Below are positions 56,560 through 64,000 of a DNA stretch of 64,000 nucleotides, one piece after another; within the stretch, counting starts at the first letter, position 1; each line of letters begins with the position of its first letter. Origin of the DNA: Siphonodentalium dalli (taxonomy: Eukaryota; Mollusca; Scaphopoda; Gadilida; Siphonodentaliidae); contig CP136068.1 in NCBI GenBank assembly GCA_032622095.1, positions 112,605,546 to 112,669,545 on the forward strand. The letters are read 5' to 3'. The notes under the pieces are model-generated. The model made no database searches. It was not told where the DNA came from and saw only the letters and a program-made list of their open reading frames with translations. The translations under genes were made by a program, and so were the position numbers.

Positions 56560-57120
56560 CGAATTTCATTGCCAAAATGCGGTCAAATTCTAAGTTGAAA
56601 AATGGCCGTAACTCATGTAAAAATAACTGGACATAACCCATATTCGAAATTGGCCTGTAGTGTTTGCTGGTAACACACCTACACCAGCTTTCGTTCAGAT
56701 CAAATAATCCAAACAGGAGTTATCGGTCAGAAACCGAAATGTTATGAAATCGGTCAAATTATAAGTTAAAAAGGGCAGTAACTCATGTAAAAATAATTGG
56801 ACGAACTCATTTTCGAACCTGCCCCGTATTTTTAGCTGGGAAATACATTGACTAGAGTTGTCGGTCTCGGAAACCAAAAATGTTAACGGATGGTCAAATT
56901 CTAAGTCGATAAAGGGCAGTACCTCATGTCAGAATTATTGGACGGAACCCATATTCGAACGTAGCCTCTACTTTTAGCTGGGAAATACACATACCAACTT
57001 TGGTTCAGATCAAATGATCCAAACTGGAGTTATCGACCGGAAACCAAAAATATTAGCCGACAAACGCATGGACGGTCGATATACGACTACAAGGCGGACG
57101 GACGGACATACTGATTATAA
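56560..57120 (+). repeat. Tandem-core repeat element, third family
   Basis: Units start at GGTCAAATTCTAAGTTGA (~56581), GGTCAAATTATAAGTTAA (~56752) and GGTCAAATTCTAAGTCGA (~56892), spacing ~171 and ~140. They share GTAACTCATGTAAAAAT, ATTGGACGGAACCCATATTC, TTTTAGCTGGGAAATACA and GAGTTATCG. The array ends in GGACGGACGGACATACTGAT and runs into the 3' module at 57116. Confidence 0.75.
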
Positions 57121-57412
57121 TAGTATTGGGGTACAGTGGTTTGGTACAGCATTGTTATACATGACAATAAGAGTGTGCAAGTGCAGAATAATACCTTTTA
57201 ATAATACAACAATGAAATAATACGATGTCGTCAGTGAGAAGTTCTGGACTAGAGTGCCGGTCTTCATTCGCCTGGTCATCTCGTGAGCTTCCTGGTATCT
57301 TCGGTCATCCTCGGTGGCTTCAGGATTTCCCCGTATCTTCGCTTCAATATAGCTATATTGATGCCGTTGACCGAGACATATATGTATTTGGTATAGATTT
57401 AATTCTACCAGG
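57116..57412 (+). repeat. 3' module, copy 1 (second at 60945)
   Basis: About 300 bp highly similar to 60945-61240 in the same orientation (ATTGGGGTACAGTGGTTTGG to CCAGGCCTAACTATGAAA...ATAAATAC). It carries an extra 11 bp (TCATCCTCGGT). The sequence begins right after the tandem-core element and ends with ATAAATAC, so it reads as that element's 3' end. Small frames here are shadows. Confidence 0.75.
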
Positions 57413-57878
57413 CCTAACTATGAAACCCATAAATACAACACTCTTCCCCATTTTAATAAAAAGAACGACCAACCTACTCTAAAATTGAGGGAAGGTGGAT
57501 ATATCAATACCTCTTGGCCCAAAATGAGGCAGCCAAGTTCTCAGAGACATGGTTTACACCTCTCTGAGACCTCTCAAATTCTCAATGAACACCACTCTGA
57601 TGGGTTCCAAAAACCCATATCACAAACCCACGAGCCAAACAGGGGTAATTGATTATGTTAAACCCTTAACAAATTCCAGCTAATGAATTTTGAACTACAG
57701 AATTTTGAACTTCGATTGTAGGATTGGGCTATTACCATCAGCTGATGGTAATATGAGGTACCAGTGATTGTCACGAGATAGTTTTGAATCTGGCATAGTT
57801 TTCGTGTGCTGAGATTTCTCTGATGTGGTTCGTGTTTTGCGTCAAAAGGACAGCAGTCCTCTTCATCGGGAACTTATC

Positions 57879-57887
<9 letters not shown>
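57413..57887. other. No gene seen; contains a 22-bp perfect palindrome
   Basis: ATTACCATCAGCTGATGGTA plus AT at 57731-57752 is a perfect palindrome. The remainder is anonymous. Confidence 0.5.
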
Positions 57888-57909
<22 letters not shown>

Positions 57910-58212
57910 GTTTATTGTCGCTTTAGCCACTAAGGCCATATCACGACATTGCCAGTTTTAGTGGTGGAGGAAATCCGCACACTTGCGACTAATGTAACAG
58001 TGATGTCAATGGCTGATAAACTCGTCAACCATGTGCGGCAAACCACCGGCCATCGGCGACTAACTGGTAACTCCACCAGATAACGATTTCGAGTTACAAA
58101 GTCCACGATGGAAACATGTGGATTTGAACCCTTATCGCCAGCGCTGGAGGGCGAAACGGCTTTGAGTTGTACCCCTAACCGATTGAGCCACCGAGCCCCC
58201 CCCCCCCCCCCG
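57888..58212 (-). mobile_element. tRNA-derived SINE with (ATTG)n tail
   Basis: On the minus strand the head reads GGCTCGGTGGCTCAATCGG, with A box TGGCTCAATCGG, and a B box GGTTCAAATCC about 50 bp later, as in a Pol III tRNA promoter. A central ~200 bp contains CGCCGATGGCCGGTGGTTTG and GGATTTCCTCCACC. The 3' end is GGCTAAAGCGACAATAAACA followed by (ATCA)n, 57888-57906. A long G run precedes the head. The A and B boxes are close to consensus, so the copy looks fairly young. SINEs use LINE machinery in trans. The family was not identified. Confidence 0.82.
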
Positions 58213-58758
58213 GAACTGATCGAATCGCTGACATTAGAATTCATTAAAGCAAATGCATCTGTATGAGATAAGATTTAACAGCCGTCGTTTGACTCTTATT
58301 TCTTGCTATGTTTAATTTGATATATTTCCCCGATCCGCATCATATATTCAGTTAAAGCGCACCATATTCAGACCGCAGCTGCAGTCTAACCAGCTTCAAT
58401 ATTATGCAATTATTCAAACAATACCGTAGGCCATTGACGATAGTTAGCAAACGCTCATAAACGTTTCCTTGGGTAGGCATCATCTCTGAGCTGATCAATT
58501 ATACGTGCGATGGTTTGATATTTTGTTTCTTGTTTTGTTTTAGAGTTATTGTTCCTTTATTAAATGTTACTGTTAACGATTCTTGAGTTCTCACAATTGG
58601 ATGATAATACGATTGGAAACTATTTTGTGAGTGAATATCATGGAATGTGTCAAATATATACATTCCCAAACAATGTACGGTTACCAGAAAGTACAGGAAT
58701 ACGACAACTTGTGGATCGGTGAGTGCCTACCGATGCCACTAAAAAGATGGTGCAGACT
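58213..58758. other. No gene seen
   Basis: Anonymous sequence downstream of the minus-strand open frame. It could hold that frame's 3' UTR or an intron. Confidence 0.35.
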
Positions 58759-60060
58759 TTACAACACAAACAACCCCCCTTCTCTCATATCTAATCGGGA
58801 CCAATGGGTGATAGTGTTAGTTGGCTCTATACTGCTGGTGATAATGTTATCTTCAGCAACGGGTACGTATAATAATGGATACCCCAATTGCTTGTTCCCC
58901 CTGGCGTTGGATTTGGAACATAGCCATGTGGTAATGACATTGTGGTCATGGCCCAAGATGTCGGCTGTATATACGACCGGTGTCTGTACAGGAAGAGACA
59001 TTTTTTTGAATGTCGGATCGCCAAAGGGAGCGTAAGTTGTAGTAGCTCCATTATACTGAGTCCCATTCAACTGAATGGGTGCAGCAACCAATTTGGATAT
59101 CCGATACGTCCCTATAATGGAACATGTGTAAGTAGACGTTGGTATTTGTGTACCTTTCCAACCCAGTAAGTCGCAGCTGTTGGGATACGGTTTCCACCTG
59201 TTTGAAACTGGTTTCCCCTTCCTCGTGGTCCCCGGATTGGTTACCTTTTCAAAATTGTTAGTCCCCTCCATTTGCTTTGGTCTAACGACCTGATGGCTTC
59301 CCATTGGTTGTTGTGGGATCACTTTATTTGTGACCACCGGAGCGCCATAATTAAGGTAAGGCGAACCAAACATTTGCATGTTATGTGGATTGAATACCAG
59401 CGTATTCCAATATGGTGGCGGTACATATGGGTGACACCAAGATTGCGGCACGCACGGTTGCACGTCTCTGGGTTGATAAGAGATATATGAACCATTTGTT
59501 GTCGGATCTGGTGTCAAATTTGTATCAGATTATGGAATTGTTACAGTCGATTCTGGAATTGTGTACATCAGCAGATTTCCCATCCCATTTCCCGATAAGT
59601 AACTGGACATATTTTGCCCATTGGTAACTAAATGGTCCCCTGAATCTGAAATGATACAATCAACAGCAGTTTGGTACAATGGCTGTTGGTATGTCATGAT
59701 TGAATTCGTTCCAACGGCCATTTGTTCTGTATTCGGGGTTTGGATATTGTTAGCCTGACAAGCATTAATTTCCGTTGACAATAATGACGGCGCATTGAAA
59801 CTGTTATTTGATGCCCAACCACTGTTATTCACTTGCGAATATCTTTTTTCGCAATGATTAGTGTCACTCCCGATAACCCTCGAGTGCGTGAACGTTTGAT
59901 TTGATGGGTAATCGTACATTATTCCGATTGAGATGTTTGACCCCGAGTGATCAGAAGCTCCATGAGCAAATCCGGACAATGAATAATCCTGTTGGCTAAT
60001 CAGCGGCTTATCGACGGAGTGTGCCCGCGGAGTGTGTGTTTGAGTGAACAATGGCTCAAC
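58759..60060 (-). pseudogene. Unrecognised ~430-codon frame with one in-frame stop
   Basis: Two open pieces (60051-59530 and 59517-58759) are in one frame, separated by a TAA at 59530-59532. The first piece has no ATG before codon 45 (MYDYPSNQTF), and a stop lies just upstream (60061-60063), so it may be an exon rather than a complete gene. Composition is rich in N, S, T, Q, P and G. Segments include QPRDVQPCVPQSWCHPYVPP, HNMQMFGSPYLNYGAPVV and RKGKPVSNRWKPYPNSCDLL. There is no signal peptide, membrane span or transposase/RT motif. The N/Q/P-rich character suits a transcription-regulator-like low-complexity region, but I cannot name a family. Confidence 0.45.
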
Positions 60061-60944
60061 TCACTGGCTGTTTATCGGAATATACACCGCGTTCACATCT
60101 GCTCTGATGTTTTGAATCATCACGCAAATGACCTATTATCCGTTTCAACAAAATAACGATTGACTGTTTAAGCAGATACGAATAACTCCGACAATTCCAG
60201 CAGGATTTTTCATATTTATATCGCAACGTTGTTATAGCGATGTTCCCTCGTTGGACTGTTTGGGGAAATTATTTGTATCTTCCAAAAAATTCGCTCAAAT
60301 GAAAACTCCAAAATTTGCTAATTTCTGAACTCCTCGACAACAGTTGCAATGTAAGGTGTAAATGCACGAATATTGAATAAATGGCGATACTTTATCGGAA
60401 TTTGCCTGTATAAACGCTATTGGTAGCCTTGATAGACAAATTCACCCACATTTATATAACCATTTGAAAAATTGAAGAAAAATGGAAAACAATCCTAAGA
60501 AAATTGGCAAAAATAATACTCTGAGACAAAAATAATTCCATTGCATGAAATTAAACAAAATGAAAAGAAATTTCCTTAAAAATGGGCCAAAAAGAAAATT
60601 AAAGTGACATTTAAATGAAAAATACGACGAATTAGATTGAAATATCCGCGCAGCGAAATGAAAACAAAACAGCCTACATTCTCCCCTAATAAAAATAGGT
60701 AAGCCAATAGCAACTAGCTTGAGAAAAACAAATTATTCAACAAATTGGTCAAAACTGGTGTGAAAAACATGCAAGCAAAAAACAATCAGAAAAATGGCAA
60801 AAATATATGACATTGAAGAAATTACCATAGATAATGAACGGATTGAAAATAACAAAATCTAACACGCAACAAAAATATCAAGAAAAAATGCACAAAAAAG
60901 CCGCAAAAGATTCGAGTAAAGTCTACGACGCCATTTATAATATT
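60061..60944. other. No gene seen; A-rich strand-asymmetric tract
   Basis: From ~60460 to ~60910 the plus strand is strongly A-rich with recurring AAAATGG.CAAAAA and GAAAAA motifs. The 60834-61040 frame is a by-product. Confidence 0.5.
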
Positions 60945-61245
60945 ATTGGGGTACAGTGGTTTGGTGCAGCATTGTTATACATGACAAAAAGAGTGTGCAA
61001 GTGCAGAATAATGCCTTTTAATATTACAGCTATGAAATAATACGATGTCGTCAGTGAGAAGTTTTGGATTCGAGTGCCGGTCTTCATTCGCCTGGTCATC
61101 TCGTGAGTTTCCAGGTATCTTCGGTGGCTTCCGGATTTCCCCGTATCTTCGCTTCAATATAGCTATATTTGTGCCGTTGACCGAGACATATATGTATTTG
61201 GTACATAATTTATTCTACCAGGCCTAACTATGAAAACCAATAAAT
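60945..61245 (+). repeat. 3' module, copy 2
   Basis: The same ~300-bp sequence as 57116-57412, with few substitutions and lacking the 11-bp insert. No tandem core precedes it, so this copy is 5'-truncated or independent. Confidence 0.75.
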
Positions 61246-61936
61246 ACATCATGATTACAAAATACGACCGTTTTACAACAGGGTGTTTAAAAACGTGTTT
61301 TTTTACCAAAACCCGACTTTCACTGCTATACTCAGTTCCCGGCGAATAAAGCAGTATGACGTTGCTGTAGCTGTAGCCAATTCCCAAATGTGTCAGAGAT
61401 CCGCTGAGAGGAAATGATCTACTGTAGATGCCATTAAAATGTGTCAGTCACGCGCAATGATCAGGTTGTACGTGTATTATAGGAATCACACACTATTTGT
61501 GAAAATAGGCGATGTTGGTGTGTCGAAGGATATTGTCGCTCCTTCCAAAATGAGACATGTCCATTGATTATGTGATGGAGTACGTAGTGTGAGTTGTACA
61601 CGTGATGGTAACGGGCGGTAGCTGTTAGATTTATCCAGATATGGTAATACTAAGGAGCGTTTGTGCAGAAAGTCTAAATCATCTAGAAATAAAGAGCGTT
61701 TATATTTTCATATATTTAACGTGCATCAACTACAATGTAGACTGGTAATGAGGAATTTTCAAATTATTTAATATCTTCAACCAAACTGACTGGCCGATTC
61801 TCTAGATTAAATCTGGACAATAACGGTCTATAGTTAAACCTGTTCTTCTTAAATAAGCACATATAAAACATTTAAACACACAAAATAAGCTCATTATAGA
61901 GATTATTTGAATCTGAAATAAGCTGTTTACGGACTT
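61246..61936. other. No gene seen
   Basis: Anonymous AT-rich DNA. Confidence 0.4.
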
Positions 61937-62400
61937 AAAGGCACGTGCGGCCTTAATTATCGAAAATATTCATATTTGTTCCAAACCGTAAACAGAAAAA
62001 CAGTAAAACGCATACAGTTCCGTTCATATATACCATGACCATCGCGTAAACGGCATGTTATCATAAAGACCTACTATATTTTACCTAAGCAAGAGCACAA
62101 TGAAGACAACACAATGCTACTGGCTAATCGCACACAAATGGCATAAACGCTCTTTATTAGTTCCATATCAGGTATTCACCATCATAATATAAACAAACAC
62201 CAGAAAAGTAACTTTTTACGCTTTTGTTTACATAACAATGGTCAAACATATGACCATAACATACTGTTTATGCGATATTTCTTATTTGTATACGGACAAA
62301 GTATATCTACATTTTGATGTTATTTCTGTTTGTGGCGGTTTTTGACGGGTGGAGATATTTTCACAGGATACCCACCGCCAAGGCCAACCGTGTCTTTAAA
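61937..62400. mobile_element. Inverted-repeat element with family Y ends
   Basis: The left TTAAAGGCACGTGCGGCCTT...ATTCATATTTG is mirrored on the right by GTGGCGGTTTTTGACGG...GCCAACCGTGTCTTTAA. The interior contains CGCTCTTTATTAGTTCCATA with TCAGGTATTCACC, a family Y signature. It suggests that family Y is a TIR element with TTAAAGGCACG ends. Imperfect. Confidence 0.5.
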
Positions 62401-62600
62401 TGGGACACAATCAAAATAGTCGTATAATAATTTATTTCAATTCGAAACAAGCGCATATTGGCACTATTTAATCTACTGTTTCCATCGACACGACGTACCA
62501 GACGAACGCTCTTTATAATGTGTTTTCACCGCGGGCCGCGCCATTCAACGAGATGACAGGTATAAGCCGAAGTATGGGGTTTTGAAAACACCACCTGCCT
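62401..62600. other. Spacer, partial family X/Y motifs
   Basis: GAACGCTCTTTATAATGTGT and CGCGGGCCGCGCCATTCAAC resemble family Y and X blocks. Nothing else is supported. Confidence 0.35.
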
Positions 62601-62639
62601 AGAAAAGTTAGAAATTTGGTTCCTTAAATATGCAAAACC

Positions 62640-63200
62640 ACAAATACATGTTTTGTTTATGGGGAGACGGCTATATGCCCAAATGCTCAAGATATACAAT
62701 TACGATGTCTAACATATTGGAATAAACTTATGAACATGCAGTGCAATAGACTCCCATGTATACTCCAATTTGCACTGTATATCTATCACTGCACAATCAT
62801 TATTGGAGAAATGGTTGGATTGACATTATACAAAAAAGCCTAAATAATCTCGGCCTATCCAATATATGGATAGACCAAGCAACTATCAACCCACCATCTC
62901 TCAATAGACTCAACAAAGGTCGAATACAAGACGCATTTGTACAATCATGGCATGGTGATATATTAAAATCTAATAAACGTGCCTTCTACAGAATCATCAA
63001 GACTGACTTTTCAAAGGAAATATACCTATCTTTAGAAAACCAAACAGTAGTAACGCGTCTGATTAAATTTCGTACAAGAAATCATAACTTACCGATCGAA
63101 TCGGGATCGTGGGCAAAAAAAGACTACTCCGATCGAAAGTACCAGGCAATTCTTCAAGGATTGGCCATTTATAAATGGACAATCCGTACCTAAAATGTTC
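62640..63200 (+). pseudogene. LINE C-terminal domain, broken
   Basis: An early frame reads NAQDIQLRCLTYWNKLMNMQ then NRLPCIL, typical of the post-RT region. After a shift, the frame at 62756-63193 contains HNHYWRNGWIDIIQKSLNNL, KGRIQDAFVQSWHGDI and LIKFRTRNHNLPIESGSW, then is lost at YSDRK before the knuckle. It is closest to the minus-strand remnant at 9.3-9.9 kb (FRTRNHKLPVEQGSW). Inactive. Confidence 0.78.
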
Positions 63201-63580
63201 GTTAATTAATGGACAATCCGACCACACGTGGAACGCGTGCTTGGGATTGTCCACTAACTCACGACATGTATAGCTAATCCTGCATGTTAGCTTCATATTT
63301 AATATGAAGGGCAATAACTCTATAAAGAATGTTAATTTACTAAATAACGGCGATTTGTTTGAGAAGAAGTGTTTTTGACGAAATAACGGAAATATTCTAA
63401 GAAGTGTTTTTAAAGATCTCTATATTATTTTCATTTGCACTATTATATATATGTATATGTGGATGTGTATGCATAATTATAATCTGTTATACCGGGCACG
63501 TCCGGCGATTTGAGAATTTAAAAAAAATCTGATTCTGTAGACTACCACTGGGATTACATAACATAACATAACATAATGTT
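63201..63580 (+). other. Probable 3' UTR and (ATAAC)n tail of the LINE remnant
   Basis: AT-rich sequence ending at ATTACATAACATAACATAAC (~63554-63577), a pentanucleotide tail of the kind left by LINE integration. A short inverted pair (AATGGACAATCC near 63173 and GGATTGTCCACT near 63242) lies in between. Confidence 0.5.
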
Positions 63581-64000
63581 CACTCACAAAGTACAAATAT
63601 CATGCGGTATTAAAACCTTATTTTTTCAGTTTGAAATATACGTTTTAATCAATGTTACGATTTGAATTCTACAAACCATTACTTATGGTTGACCCTTCAA
63701 CCGTGAAAATCGGACAGTAAATGCTAAATTTGTAATAACGTTGTGTAGTTTCGAAATTACCTTTACCCAAGGCACTCAGTGGGTAATTGCAAAAAAATAA
63801 ATAAGGCTGTTAAAAAAAACATCACCAATAAAAAGACGATGGAGAAATTATTATACTTTGTTACTATATGCTTTTATTCAGTATTGATAGTTCTCATATA
63901 ACGAATTTCGTTGAAACCATTGTTATATATTAACAAAACTATTATAATGATTTGTCGACAAACATCGTTGGTATCTTATGGGAATAAATAAACTTTTACC
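63581..64000. other. No gene seen
   Basis: Anonymous AT-rich DNA to the window edge. Confidence 0.4.

Noticed and set aside
57888-58212. Functional tRNA gene
   Set aside because: A and B boxes are present, but the sequence continues into a SINE body with an ATTG tail, and the 3' acceptor pairing is not evident.
58631-59035. 134-codon plus-strand frame opposite the unrecognised minus frame
   Set aside because: It overlaps the longer minus-strand frame antisense and shows no motif; treated as its shadow.
57116-61245. LTR retrotransposon defined by the 300-bp direct repeats
   Set aside because: No TG...CA ends, no target duplication and no gag/pol between them; one copy continues directly from a tandem-core element. 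Kept only as a finding.

Overview
The window is AT-rich, repeat-dominated, intron-poor eukaryotic DNA from an animal. I could not identify one complete host gene. Nearly everything recognisable is a transposable element or a tandem repeat. The set suggests a marine invertebrate, most likely a mollusc and perhaps a bivalve: APE-type LINEs, one with a 2A-like motif at its start; a tRNA-derived SINE with an (ATTG)n tail; short repeats with 120-290 bp tandem cores ending near TCCG/GGAC/ACAG microsatellites, which recall the bivalve 'pearl' layout; and many fold-back elements. The host assignment is inference.

Layout. 1-6120: a near full-length LINE (LINE-A) on the minus strand, with a coiled-coil/RRM-like ORF1 and an endonuclease-RT ORF2, broken by two frameshifts and two in-frame stops. 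6.1-12.4 kb: anonymous AT-rich DNA with three fold-back elements and a 3'-terminal LINE remnant. 12.4-14.9 kb: a 42-bp (14-codon) minisatellite of nearly 60 units that keeps long frames open on both strands. 15-24.5 kb: more fold-backs, a 1.85-kb hAT-like element with perfect 7-bp target duplications, a dimeric ~290-bp tandem-core element, and two LINE tail remnants. 24.5-33.7 kb: a CR1/L2-like LINE (LINE-B) whose endonuclease region is split by an LTR retrotransposon (24787-30358) flanked by the 4-bp duplication CTTC.

34-51 kb: a mosaic of TIR elements, further LINE tails, two anonymous dispersed families (called X and Y here) and nested insertions. The most distinctive item is a hairpin-pair module (arms reading CCAATGCATTCTCTTATATA..., loop containing GTCGACC) that occurs four times, at 17.5, 36.6, 38.1 and 39.9 kb. 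It sits inside different outer terminal repeats, two of which start TTAACCCTTT like piggyBac-type elements. 51.9-53.0 kb: a GC-rich ~305-345 bp satellite. 54.9-55.2 kb: a cluster of GGTAGT/ACTACC motifs. 56.5-58.2 kb: a tandem-core element and a tRNA-SINE. 58.8-60.1 kb: an unrecognised ~430-codon minus-strand frame with one stop, the only candidate for host coding sequence. 62.6-63.6 kb: another LINE tail.

How the parts fit: the LTR element keeps Gag, protease and the integrase C-terminal domain but has lost RT, RNase H and the integrase core, so it could move only with help from a relative. Its LTRs differ by only six substitutions and two indels, so the insertion is young. The recurring LINE 3' ends fit 5'-truncated LINE integration. 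The TIR and fold-back elements carry no transposase and would depend on enzymes encoded elsewhere.
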